In this document: one piece after another, positions 15,269 to 24,264 of the stretch | Numbering within the stretch: position 1 is the stretch's first letter | Layout: every line of letters starts with the position of its first letter | Assembly (NCBI RefSeq): GCF_928381705.1 | Contig: NZ_CAKMSR010000003.1 | Location: forward strand, 1-64,000 | Reading direction: 5' to 3' | From: Rothia nasimurium | GTDB taxonomy: Bacteria; Actinomycetota; Actinomycetes; Actinomycetales; Micrococcaceae | Length of the DNA: 64,000 bases | Notes under the pieces: generated by a model | Databases searched by the model: none | What the model was told of the DNA's origin: nothing | What the model saw: the letters and a program-made list of their open reading frames with translations, nothing else | Position numbers and translations under genes: made by a program

Positions 15269-17101
15269 GTGCTGAACAAGCTACACGACAGACTGGGGCT
15301 GCGAACCAACCCCGTCATTTTCTTCTCATCTGCACTCTTTATCATCGTCTTCACCCTGCTGATGATGATCTTCCCAACGGCCATGTCAGATGGCATTGGT
15401 GTTATCTCTGACTTCATCATCACCTACCTGGGCTGGGTCTACACCCTGGGTATCGCCATCTTCTTTTTCTTCCTGATTTACATGGCGATGAGCCGCTTTG
15501 GCCGCATCAAAATCGGTGATGACGACGCTGAACCCGAGTACTCCGGCCTTGCCTGGTTCGGTATGCTCTTCGCAGCTGGTGTTGGCGCCGTCCTGCTCTT
15601 CTGGGGCGCGGCAGAGCCCATCACCCACTACGCCAACCCGCCCTACGACGGGGTAGAGCCCCAGTCGGATCACGCGGCTCTCGAAGCACTCGCTATTGCT
15701 AACTGGCACATCGGCCTGGGCGTCTGGATTATTCTCACTATTCCCGCCCTGGCTTTCGGATACTTTACCTACAAGCGCAAGCTGCCCCCGCGCGTCTCAT
15801 CCATCTTCCAGCCCCTGCTGGGCGAGCGCATCCACGGCCCTATTGGTAAGACCATTGACTCGGTTGCCATCGTTTCTACCGTTTTCGGTATTGCGGTTTC
15901 GGTGGGTCTGGGCGCTCTGCAGATCAACTCGGGTATGGGCATCATGTACGGTGTGCCCCTGGGTGGCTGGATTCAGGCCGCTATCGTTGCTGTGATTACT
16001 GCCGCCGGTATTACCTCGGTGCTGATGGGTATGGATAAGGGCGTTAAGCGCCTGTCCTACATCAACATTCTGCTGGCTATTTCCCTGATGATCTTCATCC
16101 TGATGACCGGCGCAACCCGCTTCGTCACCCTGGGCACCATCGAGTCAGCCGGCTACTTCCTGCAGAAGCTGCCCGTGATGATGCTCTTCAACGACGCCTT
16201 TGCAGATACCGGTTGGATTGGCTCCTGGACGGTCTTCTACTGGGCTTGGACCGTGACCTGGGCGCCCTTTGTTGGCCTCTTTATTGCCAAGATTTCTCAG
16301 GGCCGCACCATCCGTCAGTTTGTTGTCGGCGTGTTGGCTGCCCCTACCACCTTTACCCTGATGTGGGTTGGTGTCTTTGGCCTGAGCGCTTTCAATATCG
16401 AGCGCAATGAAAACGGAACCCTGGTGCAGACCGTAGTGGAAGAAGGCGACATTCCCGCTGCCCTCTTCGAGTTCCTGGGCCACTTCCCGCTCTACCAGCT
16501 GGTCGCTGCGGTGACCCTCGTGGTGATTACCATCTTCTTCATCACCTCCATTGACTCAGCAGCCCTGGTCATGGACGCGATTGCTAACGGACATGAGGAC
16601 CCGGCCCCCAAGAAGCAGGGTATTTTCTGGGCTGCCTCCATCGGCGTTGTATCGGCTTCCATCCTGGTAGCAGCAGGCGATAACGGTCTGACCGCCCTGC
16701 AGAACGTCATTATTGTGATCGGCTTCCCGGTGTGGCTTATCGGCTTCATGCAGATGTGGATGCTGGTGCGCGCCCTGCGCGAGGACGCCGGTGAACTGCC
16801 TCCCATGCGCACCCGCCAGTGGAAGCAGGTTATCCCCATCGAGGAATACCACCGCCGTGCTCAGGAAGACTTCTCGTCGATTGAAGAGGTCACTATTCGC
16901 CCCGAGTACGAGCTGGGCACCGAACCCGAGTTCGAGGGTCTGGTTCCCAATACCGGTCAGATTCCTGTGGTAACGGCCGAAGATATTGCTGAGGACGCCG
17001 CCGCGAAGAAGGCAGCCTCCAAGCCGGCTGAAGAGCAGGGCACCCACACCGCTGTGGTAACCGGTGACCTGCCCGCTACCGATATCGACCCGAAGAAGTA
17101 A
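15269..17101 (+). CDS. BCCT-family betaine/choline/carnitine transporter (610 aa)
   Basis: A protein with about 12 membrane helices. The glycine-rich stretch LQINSGMGIMYG (residues 212-223) corresponds to the substrate-site segment of BetP, and WTVFYWAWTVTWAPFVGLFIAKISQGRTIR (about 319-348) is the family tryptophan signature. BCCT carriers take up glycine betaine, choline, carnitine or ectoine with Na+ or H+, usually for osmoprotection. A hydrophilic C-terminal tail of about 110 residues (from about 500) is rich in acidic residues, a place where BetP senses osmotic state. The GTG start has a weak upstream site. Substrate cannot be called from sequence alone. Confidence 0.9.
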   Translation: MLNKLHDRLGLRTNPVIFFSSALFIIVFTLLMMIFPTAMSDGIGVISDFIITYLGWVYTLGIAIFFFFLIYMAMSRFGRIKIGDDDAEPEYSGLAWFGMLFAAGVGAVLLFWGAAEPITHYANPPYDGVEPQSDHAALEALAIANWHIGLGVWIILTIPALAFGYFTYKRKLPPRVSSIFQPLLGERIHGPIGKTIDSVAIVSTVFGIAVSVGLGALQINSGMGIMYGVPLGGWIQAAIVAVITAAGITSVLMGMDKGVKRLSYINILLAISLMIFILMTGATRFVTLGTIESAGYFLQKLPVMMLFNDAFADTGWIGSWTVFYWAWTVTWAPFVGLFIAKISQGRTIRQFVVGVLAAPTTFTLMWVGVFGLSAFNIERNENGTLVQTVVEEGDIPAALFEFLGHFPLYQLVAAVTLVVITIFFITSIDSAALVMDAIANGHEDPAPKKQGIFWAASIGVVSASILVAAGDNGLTALQNVIIVIGFPVWLIGFMQMWMLVRALREDAGELPPMRTRQWKQVIPIEEYHRRAQEDFSSIEEVTIRPEYELGTEPEFEGLVPNTGQIPVVTAEDIAEDAAAKKAASKPAEEQGTHTAVVTGDLPATDIDPKK

Positions 17102-17123
17102 GGTCTGAGCGACCGCTTGTTAG

Positions 17124-17170
17124 CCCCCGATGAAACTAGTACATATGTTCTAGTTTTGTCGGGGGTTTTT
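17124..17170 (+). terminator. terminator of the BCCT gene, just upstream of uvrB
   Basis: CCCCCGA-tgaaactag pairs with ctagttttg-TCGGGGG and is followed by TTTTT. The hairpin ends 17 bp before uvrB, so it also lies within the uvrB promoter region. Confidence 0.8.
17137..17152. promoter_or_regulatory. candidate LexA (SOS) box before uvrB
   Basis: The 16-mer TAGTACATATGTTCTA fits the actinobacterial LexA consensus TCGAAmAnnTGTTCGA at most defined positions, with a perfect TGTTC right half. It lies 35-50 bp before the uvrB start, in the loop and upper stem of the terminator hairpin. Confidence 0.45.
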
Positions 17171-17186
17171 CGGTAGGGTAGAGGGC

Positions 17187-19331
17187 ATGAGCCTTGCCCA
17201 AGAAATTAACCGCGTCGTTGCACCTTTTGAAGTTGTCTCTGAGTATCAGCCGGCTGGCGACCAGCCTAAGGCAATCGCGGAGCTGACCGAGCGCGTCCAG
17301 AACGGTGAAAAAGACATCGTGCTCATGGGTGCCACCGGCACCGGTAAGTCTGCAACGTCTGCCTGGCTCATTGAGGCCGTCCAGCGCCCCACCCTGGTTA
17401 TGGTGCAAAACAAGACCCTGGCTGCCCAGCTGGCCAACGAACTGCGCGAGCTGCTGCCCAACAACGCTGTTGAGTACTTCGTCTCCTACTACGACTACTA
17501 CCAGCCCGAAGCCTACGTGCCGCAGACCGACACCTTCATCGAAAAAGACTCCTCCATCAACGAAGAAGTCGAACGCCTGCGCCACTCTGCCACCAACTCC
17601 CTGCTGACCCGCCGCGACGTTGTGGTGGTTGCTACCGTCTCCTGTATCTACGGCCTGGGCACCCCCGAAGAATACGTTGCCCAGATGGTGACCTTGCGAC
17701 AGGGCGAAGAAATCGACCGGGACGAGCTGCTGCGCCGGTTTGTCTCCATGCAGTATGCCCGCAACGACCTAGACTTCCACCGCGGCACCTTCCGCGTCCG
17801 CGGCGACACCGTCGAAATCATCCCCATGTACGAAGAAAACGCGATCCGTATCGAGTTTTTCGGCGACGAAATCGAAGCTATCTACACCCTGCACCCGCTC
17901 ACCGGCGACGTCATCCGCGAAGAAACCGAAATGTACGTCTTCCCGGCCTCCCACTACGTCGCCGGCGCCGAACGCATGGCCCGAGCCATTGCGTCCATCG
18001 AGGACGAGCTGCGCGACCGCCTGCAGGAGCTGGAGTCTCAAAACAAACTGGTTGAAGCCCAGCGCCTGCGCATGCGCACCCAGTATGACCTTGAGATGAT
18101 GGAGCAGATGGGCTTCTGCAACGGCATCGAAAACTACTCCAGCCACATCGACGGGCGCGCTCGCGGCACAGCCCCGCACTGCCTGCTGGACTACTTCCCC
18201 GATGACTTCCTGCTCATTGTCGACGAATCCCACGTGACCATTCCCCAGATCGGTGCCATGTTTGAGGGCGATATGAGCCGCAAGCGCACCCTGGTCGAGC
18301 ACGGCTTCCGCCTGCCCTCAGCCATGGATAACCGCCCCCTCAAGTGGGAGGAATTCCTCGACCGCATCGGCCAGACCGTTTACCTCTCAGCTACCCCCGG
18401 TAAGTACGAGCTGGCCCAGGCCGACGGGGTAGTGGAGCAGATTATTCGCCCCACCGGCCTGGTCGACCCCGAAATCGTGGTCAAGCCGACCGAGGGGCAG
18501 ATCGACGACCTGCTCGAAGAGATCCGTGTGCGGGTAGAGCGCGACGAACGCGTGCTGGTCACGACCCTGACCAAGCGTATGGCTGAGGACCTCACCGACT
18601 ACCTGCTGGAACACGGGGTTAAGGTGCAGTACCTGCACTCCGATGTTGATACCCTGCGCCGTGTGGAGCTACTCAGCGAGCTGCGCCAGGGCGTCTTCGA
18701 CGTGCTGGTGGGCATCAACCTGCTGCGTGAGGGTCTAGACCTACCTGAGGTCTCCCTGGTCGCCATTTTGGACGCTGACAAGCAGGGCTTCTTGCGCTCC
18801 ACCACCTCACTGATTCAGACCATCGGCCGAGCCGCCCGTAATGTGGGCGGTCAGGTGCACATGTACGCTGATAAAATCACCGACTCCATGCGCACCGCTA
18901 TCGACGAAACCAACCGCCGCCGCGAGATTCAGCAGGCCTACAACCGCGAGCACGGCATCGACCCCCAGCCCCTGCGCAAGAAAATTGCTGACATCACCGA
19001 CACCCTGGCCCGCGAGTCAGAAGACACCGCAGAGCTCCTTGCCGCCCGCAAGGGGGCATCGGGCAAGCTGGCTCCGGTCAAAAAGAGCAGCAAGTACGCG
19101 GCGACCAGCCCCGAAGCCGAAGAGCTCTTCAAGAAGGCAGAAGCCCGGGTACGCCAGGACGGCCTTGCGGCAGCTCCCGCCGAAGACCTGCTGGGTCTAA
19201 TCGAAGAGATGCACGCCCAGATGATGCAGGCCGCTGAAGAGCTCAAGTTTGAGCTGGCGGGTCGCCTGCGCGATGAAATTGCCGATCTGAAGAAGGAACT
19301 ACGCGCTATGCAGGAAGCCGGGCACGCCTAA
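17187..19331 (+). CDS. uvrB: excinuclease ABC subunit B (714 aa)
   Basis: UvrB is the damage-verifying helicase of nucleotide excision repair; it is loaded by UvrA and then recruits UvrC. Walker A GATGTGKS lies near residue 50, the damage-probing beta-hairpin [12 protein letters not shown] near 100, the DESH Walker B ([10 protein letters not shown]) near 345, helicase motifs V/VI ([26 protein letters not shown]) near 510-555, and a C-terminal UVR domain ([23 protein letters not shown]) that contacts UvrC. The full-length protein is intact. uvrA and uvrC lie 20-26 kb away in this window. Confidence 0.96.
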   Translation: MSLAQEINRVVAPFEVVSEYQPAGDQPKAIAELTERVQNGEKDIVLMGATGTGKSATSAWLIEAVQRPTLVMVQNKTLAAQLANELRELLPNNAVEYFVSYYDYYQPEAYVPQTDTFIEKDSSINEEVERLRHSATNSLLTRRDVVVVATVSCIYGLGTPEEYVAQMVTLRQGEEIDRDELLRRFVSMQYARNDLDFHRGTFRVRGDTVEIIPMYEENAIRIEFFGDEIEAIYTLHPLTGDVIREETEMYVFPASHYVAGAERMARAIASIEDELRDRLQELESQNKLVEAQRLRMRTQYDLEMMEQMGFCNGIENYSSHIDGRARGTAPHCLLDYFPDDFLLIVDESHVTIPQIGAMFEGDMSRKRTLVEHGFRLPSAMDNRPLKWEEFLDRIGQTVYLSATPGKYELAQADGVVEQIIRPTGLVDPEIVVKPTEGQIDDLLEEIRVRVERDERVLVTTLTKRMAEDLTDYLLEHGVKVQYLHSDVDTLRRVELLSELRQGVFDVLVGINLLREGLDLPEVSLVAILDADKQGFLRSTTSLIQTIGRAARNVGGQVHMYADKITDSMRTAIDETNRRREIQQAYNREHGIDPQPLRKKIADITDTLARESEDTAELLAARKGASGKLAPVKKSSKYAATSPEAEELFKKAEARVRQDGLAAAPAEDLLGLIEEMHAQMMQAAEELKFELAGRLRDEIADLKKELRAMQEAGHA

Positions 19332-19409
19332 GCACCCGGGGGTCTTTAGAAGCTCGCGGGCTTAGTGTAGACTGGTGCAGTTTGTGTCAGCACCACCTCG
19401 GGAGGTTCG

Positions 19410-20618
19410 ATGAGCCAGAAAACCGCGCGTCCCAGCGTCGCCCGCATGCCGGGTATGCCCCAGATTCTGCTTACCTTCGGGCTGACCATTTGCAGCCTAT
19501 CTATCCTGCTCCCTGCCTCACCGGCTTGGGCGCTCGCAGGTGGGGCAGGCTCCCTGGGTGCGGGTGCCACCAACGCGGTACTCATGGCTGTCACCGTAGC
19601 CACCCAGTTCAGCGTCCCCGCTCTCACTCGCCGCTTCTCCTGGGCGCTCGTGCTGCCGGTGGGTACCCTCTTTATGGGGCTGCCCTCCCTCATTCAGGCT
19701 CTGAGCCCCGATCTGCTCAACGTCCTTGTTACCTCGGGTCTGCGCGGTATCGGCTTCGGTATTGTCACTGTCTGTTGCTCATCGGCTATGTCCTACCTCA
19801 TTCCCGTCGAGTACCGGGGGCGGGCTGTCGGGCTCTACGGACTAGCGGCAGCTGGTGCTCAGCTTTTCTTCACACCCGTTGCCCCCTGGGCTCTTGAAAC
19901 CTTCGGTTACCGTTCGGTAATTTCGGCCGGAGCAATTGCCGCCATCGCAGCACCTTTTGCCCTACAGCTGGGGCGACTGGTTGATCACTTTATGGATGAA
20001 CAGCGCAGCGGGCAGCAGGGGAGCGAACCCGCTCCTGTCACTTCAACAGCCACCATTATCGCCCGCATCTGGCCTGCCCTGTTAACACTCACTCTGGTCA
20101 CCAGCGTTGGCGGTGCTTTCATGACCTTCTCTACCGAAATCGCCCCCACTGCCACCCTGGCAACCGGTGCCCTACTGCTACTGTGTGCCCTGGCAACTCC
20201 CACCCGCCTCTACGGGGGCTCACTGACCGACCGTTTCGGCACCCGCCTGCTCATGACACCCGTCCTGGCGCTCAGTGCTCTCGGTGTGGCTCTGGTCGGC
20301 TGGGGCAACGGTGCAAGCCTGCCCTCCATCATCTTCCTCTTGGCCGGGGCAACGCTCATCGGCTTTGGCTACGGCTTCCTACAGTCTGTCACCATGGTGC
20401 GTGCCCTGACGGACGCCGGTGGGCCGGACGCCACCCAGCGCGCCTCTGTCGCCTGGAACTCCCACTTTGATGTGGGAACCGGGCTGGGTTCTCTTGCTAT
20501 CGGAGCCGCCGCGCAGGCAACTAGCTTTACCGCTGCCTGGACGGGCGCGGCCGTCCTTCTGCTGGCATGTGCCCTGTTGCTCGGCCTGAGGGATGCCCGT
20601 GCGTCTGTTCAAAAGTAA
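19410..20618 (+). CDS. MFS transporter (402 aa)
   Basis: About 12 hydrophobic segments in two halves, with typical major facilitator features such as GLRGIGFGIVTVCCSSAMSYLIPVEYRGRAVGLYG around residues 110-145 and a motif-A-like loop GGSLTDRFGTR near 273. This resembles MFS_1 drug or metabolite exporters. Substrate is unknown. GGAGG lies six bases before the ATG and a -10-like TAGACT lies at 19368-19373. It stands alone between uvrB and the terC riboswitch. Confidence 0.8.
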   Translation: MSQKTARPSVARMPGMPQILLTFGLTICSLSILLPASPAWALAGGAGSLGAGATNAVLMAVTVATQFSVPALTRRFSWALVLPVGTLFMGLPSLIQALSPDLLNVLVTSGLRGIGFGIVTVCCSSAMSYLIPVEYRGRAVGLYGLAAAGAQLFFTPVAPWALETFGYRSVISAGAIAAIAAPFALQLGRLVDHFMDEQRSGQQGSEPAPVTSTATIIARIWPALLTLTLVTSVGGAFMTFSTEIAPTATLATGALLLLCALATPTRLYGGSLTDRFGTRLLMTPVLALSALGVALVGWGNGASLPSIIFLLAGATLIGFGYGFLQSVTMVRALTDAGGPDATQRASVAWNSHFDVGTGLGSLAIGAAAQATSFTAAWTGAAVLLLACALLLGLRDARASVQK

Positions 20619-20637
20619 GAAGATGGGTTATAGTTGT

Positions 20638-20752
20638 AGACCGAGCAAGGGAGTATCCCACTAATTCCTGCATCGTCAGCACGTTGATCGAAGGCGCCCA
20701 ACCGGGGCAGGAAACCACCCCTCAGCGGTGGTGGGAGAGACTTGTGGATTTT
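20638..20752 (+). ncRNA. yybP-ykoY (manganese) riboswitch upstream of terC
   Basis: The leader holds the hallmark GGGAGTA element (near 20650), the stem TTCCTG/CAGGAA (about 20666 and 20709) capped by a loop with CGTCAGCACG (about 20674-20683), and a closing GAGAGACTTG (20736-20745) whose CTTG can pair with CAAG at 20646-20649. These are the conserved parts of the yybP-ykoY class, which binds Mn2+ and controls TerC/Alx and other manganese exporters. The downstream gene is terC, the classic partner. Assigned from motif memory; a covariance-model search would settle it. Confidence 0.75.
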
Positions 20753-20782
20753 GGCAAACCCCAACCACAAGAAAGGCTCCCA

Positions 20783-21979
20783 ATGCATATCACTGGGTTG
20801 CAGTGGGGTGTAACGATTGCGTTCATCCTGGCACTGCTTGCTTATGACTTCTTCTTCCACGTGCGTAAAGCGCATGAACCCACCATCAAGGAAGCCGCGA
20901 TTTGGTCGGCCGTCTACGTGGGTATCGCCCTACTCTTTGGCCTGGTCATCCTCTTCTGGGACGGCACCCAGTTCGCCGCTGAATACTACGGCGGCTACAT
21001 CACCGAGAAGGCTTTGAGCGTCGATAACCTCTTTGTCTTCCTGATTATCATGGCCTCCTTCAAGGTGCCGCGTGAGGACCAGCAAAAGGTTCTGCTCTTC
21101 GGTATTATCTTCGCGATGATCGCCCGCACCATCTTTATTCTGGTGGGCGCGGCCGCTATTGAGCGCTGGAGCGGGGTCTTCTACCTCTTCGGCCTGGTCC
21201 TGATTTACACCGCCGGTAACCTCATCAAGGGTGAAGTCACCGACAAGGAAGAAGAGGACGAAGCCAACAACTTCGTCGTTCGCCTGGCCAAGAAGATGTT
21301 CAACACCGTTGACTACTACGACGGCGACAAGCTCTTCACCGTAGAAAACGGCAAGAAGGTCATGACCCCCATGCTGCTGGTCATGGTAGCTATCGGTGGT
21401 ACCGACATCCTCTTCGCCCTGGACTCCATCCCCGCAATCTTTGGTCTGACCCAGGAAGCCTACATCGTCTTCACCGCAACCGCCTTCTCCCTGATGGGTC
21501 TGCGTCAGCTCTACTTCCTGATTGACGGCCTGCTGGACCGCCTCATCTACCTCTCATGGGGCCTGTCCATCATCCTGGCCTTCATCGGTGTGAAGCTGCT
21601 GCTGCACGCCCTGCACGAGAACACCCTGCCCTTCATCAACGACGGTCACCCGGTTCACGTTGTTGAAGTAACCATCGGCTTCTCACTGACCGTCATTGTG
21701 GGTGTGCTGATTGTGACCGTCCTGGCCTCCCTACTCTCACCCAAGGGCAAGGCCCTGGCAACCATCCAGCGTGTTCAGACCCTGTCTGAGAAGTACCTGA
21801 ACCTGCCCGCCGATGCTTCTGAGGCTGAGCGCGCTGAGATTCAGAGCAAGCTTGATGCTGAGGTAGCTAAGTCCCGCGAGATTCCGCAGAAGTACCGCGA
21901 CGAGCTGATTGAGTCTGAGAACGAGTACCAGGACCTGGTACGTCGTGCCCGCACCGCTCACGCCGAGCGCAGCGCCTAA
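20783..21979 (+). CDS. TerC-family membrane protein, probable manganese exporter (398 aa)
   Basis: A TerC/Alx-family integral membrane protein of about 9 helices, with acidic membrane motifs EKALSVDNLFVFLIIM (near 74) and GGTDILFALDSIPAIFG (near 205), in which Asp and Glu residues are implicated in metal passage. E. coli Alx and B. subtilis relatives export Mn2+ or protect metalated exoenzymes. The ATG at 20783 has GAAAGG upstream and begins MHITGLQWGV; a longer frame to 20567 runs through the riboswitch and is not coding. The C-terminal 70 residues are soluble and helical. The yybP-ykoY leader supports induction by Mn2+. Confidence 0.88.
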   Translation: MHITGLQWGVTIAFILALLAYDFFFHVRKAHEPTIKEAAIWSAVYVGIALLFGLVILFWDGTQFAAEYYGGYITEKALSVDNLFVFLIIMASFKVPREDQQKVLLFGIIFAMIARTIFILVGAAAIERWSGVFYLFGLVLIYTAGNLIKGEVTDKEEEDEANNFVVRLAKKMFNTVDYYDGDKLFTVENGKKVMTPMLLVMVAIGGTDILFALDSIPAIFGLTQEAYIVFTATAFSLMGLRQLYFLIDGLLDRLIYLSWGLSIILAFIGVKLLLHALHENTLPFINDGHPVHVVEVTIGFSLTVIVGVLIVTVLASLLSPKGKALATIQRVQTLSEKYLNLPADASEAERAEIQSKLDAEVAKSREIPQKYRDELIESENEYQDLVRRARTAHAERSA

Positions 21980-21988
21980 CCGGCGGTA

Positions 21989-22022
21989 GGCGTCCGCCCC
22001 AATAATCAGGGGTGCGGACGCC
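21989..22022 (+). terminator. hairpin with an inverted GCGGACGC pair after terC
   Basis: GGCGTCCGC (21989-21997) pairs with GCGGACGCC (22014-22022), with further CCC/GGG pairing inside. This is the second intergenic hairpin in the window formed from two opposed copies of the octamer. Confidence 0.6.
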
Positions 22023-22036
22023 CGCCCCGGCTTCAC

Positions 22037-22079
22037 GACCGCTGGCCCCATCCCGAGAGGGAAGGGGCCAGCGGTCTTT
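22037..22079 (+). terminator. strong terminator of terC
   Basis: GACCGCTGGCCCC pairs perfectly with GGGGCCAGCGGTC and is followed by TTT. Confidence 0.8.
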
Positions 22080-22178
22080 GCGTGTGGCGGTGTCACAAGA
22101 GCTGGGGCTCTAGAACTAGATTTCAGGTTTGAGTAGAATTGACCTTAACCCCTGTTTCTGCCCAAGAAGGGAGTTTCC

Positions 22179-22583
22179 ATGTCTGCAGCCGATTATCTAC
22201 CCCTGGTCTTTTGCCTGCTCTTGCTGGGCGGGCTCTTTCTGACGATAGCCCGCATGGGTGCAGCCGGCACCCTGCGCCGTAACGGACTGGTGGGAATCCG
22301 CACCACAGCAACCATGCAGTCGGATGCCGCCTGGTACGCGGCCCACAAGGCGATTGCTCCAGTTCTGCGAATCTGCGCCTGGGCTCAGATTGTTGGGGCG
22401 GCCGTCGTCCTAATCCTGGGGCTGATGGCTCACAATTCTGCAGTTATTCCGGTTGGTCTCGCCTTTCTGATCCTTCCCACCATCGCCATGATGGTAGCTG
22501 CCATGACAAGAGGAACGTCCGCCGCCAACGACGCCCACCGGGCCTGGGAACAAGACCAGCAGACCTCCCCAACCCATCGCTGA
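22179..22583 (+). CDS. SdpI-family membrane protein (134 aa)
   Basis: Three hydrophobic segments (about residues 7-25, 63-82 and 87-106) and the family motif RNGLVGIRTTATMQSDAAWYAAHK (about 34-57), the conserved NxxxGIRTxxTxxSxxxW loop of SdpI (PF13630). In B. subtilis SdpI gives immunity to the SdpC toxin and sequesters the repressor SdpR; most homologues have no known role. Neither partner is seen here. GAAGGGAG precedes the ATG. It stands alone between two terminators. Confidence 0.75.
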   Translation: MSAADYLPLVFCLLLLGGLFLTIARMGAAGTLRRNGLVGIRTTATMQSDAAWYAAHKAIAPVLRICAWAQIVGAAVVLILGLMAHNSAVIPVGLAFLILPTIAMMVAAMTRGTSAANDAHRAWEQDQQTSPTHR

Positions 22584-22588
22584 ACAAA

Positions 22589-22625
22589 AAGGCCGAGAGG
22601 TGCAGCTACACCCCTCGGCCTTCTT
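22589..22625. terminator. bidirectional terminator between the SdpI-like gene and the hydrolase
   Basis: AAGGCCGAG (22589-22597) pairs with CTCGGCCTT (22614-22622). A runs precede it and T residues follow, and it lies between convergent genes. Confidence 0.75.
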
Positions 22626-22642
22626 GTTATAGCTAAACTCAG

Positions 22643-24055
22643 TTAGCGCATATCAGCCAGCAAATTCTTCAGATGGCCCAGAATCAGGGGGCCGTCAGCG
22701 CCTAGACCGTCATGGTGGTGGGTCTTCGACGTCCACACGCGGGTGTTACCCACAAACTCGGCGGTCTTCATCGAGTGGGCGTAGTCCACGTACACATCGG
22801 GCACGTAGGCCGCTGCAACCAGGGGAACCTCGTTGCGGGCCAGCTGGTCGTGGTCGTAGAGGCGGCCCCAGTCCTTCTTCTCTGCCAGCAGCTGGGCAAC
22901 TTCAGCTAACGGACGCAGAGCCGGGTCCTCCTCGTAATACCAGGGGAAGATATGCTCACCGGTCAGCAGCAGGGGAGAGACGTCCTCGGCAAAGTCCGGG
23001 CGCTCCGCGTACATGCGGGCAGCAGACCAGTTCGTCGGTGAAGCGGACGGCGAGGTGCCCCCCAGCTCCTGTGCGGGGCCGTCCGCATAAATCGTCTCGT
23101 GCAGCAGGCCGTAGAGGGGGCCAGCCTGGAAGCTGACCTGGGCGCTGACCTCCGTCAGGAACTGGTCAGAGAGCCAGTTTTCCGATTCAGCGAAAGCCGA
23201 TTCCAGAACATAGTGCAAACCCCTAGCCCGGCCATTACCACCCAAAATATTGCCCAGCATCTGGAAGCGGTGCGGGGTGAGGCGCTCGCCGGTGGGCAGG
23301 TATTCTTCGTTCTTGGCCAGGTGCTCGCAGATGCGGACAGCCAGCTCCCTGTCTTCGGGGTACCAGCCGTAGTATTCCTCGATGCGCTCCTTCATACGGT
23401 CCAGGGTGGAGCGGTAGACCTCGTCCACGTGGGAGCGGATGGGGGCAAGCCCGGCGGTCATACGGGAGTCCTTGAGGGACTCGGGGGCGAAGGAGAGGTA
23501 GGAGAGAGTCAAGAAGCCGCCGAAGCTCTGGCCCATGGTTGACCAGCGCTTATCTTGGCGGTCGGTCAGGAGGAATTCGCGGACGACCTCGGTGTCGGCA
23601 ATGATGGAGTCGGCACGGAACAGCTCACAGAACTCAGCCTGCACTTCGGGGCTGCCCTGGGCGGTGATGACGCGGGCTGAGAGCGGGGTGGAATTGCCGG
23701 TGCCGCGCTGGTCCAGCAGTATCAGGCGGTGGGTCTTGGCTAGCTCGTGGACCCAGCCGCCTTCCGAGATGGGGCGGGGGCTCTTGCCGCCGGGGCCACC
23801 CTGCAGGTAGACCATGTAGGGGCGCTCGTCCACGGGGGTGGTCAGGGCGTCAGAGGTATCAATGACTTCGCGGGCAAAGACGGTGATGGTCTGATTGGCA
23901 AAGCGGGAGTCTAGGGCGGCTGCCTCGCCCTTGCCGTAGATGAGCCCGTGGGTGAGGGGCACAGTGAACCAGTGGTCAACCAGTTTGAGGGAGTCGATGG
24001 TGTGGGTGGCGCCGACGCGGTGGGACGGCTGGGGCAGGCGGGGGTGGGTAGGCAT
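22643..24055 (-). CDS. alpha/beta-hydrolase, prolyl aminopeptidase type (470 aa)
   Basis: An S33-type alpha/beta-hydrolase. The oxyanion region is VYLQGGPGGKSPRP (about 82-95), LLDQRGTGNST follows at about 110, and the nucleophile elbow is GQSFGGFLTLSYL, with the GxSxG Ser near residue 175. Late DVYVDYAHSM and THHHDGLG supply candidate acidic and His residues. At 470 residues it fits the larger cytosolic prolyl aminopeptidase group that removes N-terminal Pro from peptides. No signal peptide. The ATG at 24055 is chosen because AAGGAG lies seven bases upstream. Confidence 0.85.
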   Translation of the reverse strand: MPTHPRLPQPSHRVGATHTIDSLKLVDHWFTVPLTHGLIYGKGEAAALDSRFANQTITVFAREVIDTSDALTTPVDERPYMVYLQGGPGGKSPRPISEGGWVHELAKTHRLILLDQRGTGNSTPLSARVITAQGSPEVQAEFCELFRADSIIADTEVVREFLLTDRQDKRWSTMGQSFGGFLTLSYLSFAPESLKDSRMTAGLAPIRSHVDEVYRSTLDRMKERIEEYYGWYPEDRELAVRICEHLAKNEEYLPTGERLTPHRFQMLGNILGGNGRARGLHYVLESAFAESENWLSDQFLTEVSAQVSFQAGPLYGLLHETIYADGPAQELGGTSPSASPTNWSAARMYAERPDFAEDVSPLLLTGEHIFPWYYEEDPALRPLAEVAQLLAEKKDWGRLYDHDQLARNEVPLVAAAYVPDVYVDYAHSMKTAEFVGNTRVWTSKTHHHDGLGADGPLILGHLKNLLADMR

Positions 24056-24189
24056 GGGGCTCCTTTGCACGCGGTGCGGTCTTTCTTCTACCGTTAGGCT
24101 ACCCTAGCTTTTCTGCCCCGGCTTTGATGTGGGGCGTAAGAAGTTCTAATGTGACCGCTTTAGAAGCGAGAATCGCTACCCCCACCTAG

Positions 24190-24254
24190 TAGGGACCAGA
24201 TAACTACCGATAGTATGTCATGCCCATCAGGACTTCGGTAGGAATCTGGTCCCT
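24190..24254. repeat. 65-bp two-part inverted repeat between the hydrolase and helicase genes
   Basis: AGGGACCAGAT (about 24191-24201) pairs perfectly with ATCTGGTCCCT (about 24244-24254), and further in TACCGA pairs with TCGGTA. There is no clear T run, so it is not a textbook terminator. It lies directly downstream of the helicase stop (24265) on the minus strand. Confidence 0.7.
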
Positions 24255-24264
24255 TACTGGGAAA

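Noticed and set aside
20567..20782. N-terminal extension of TerC by 72 codons
   Set aside because: It translates the riboswitch leader; the ATG at 20783 has a good ribosome site and starts the membrane domain.
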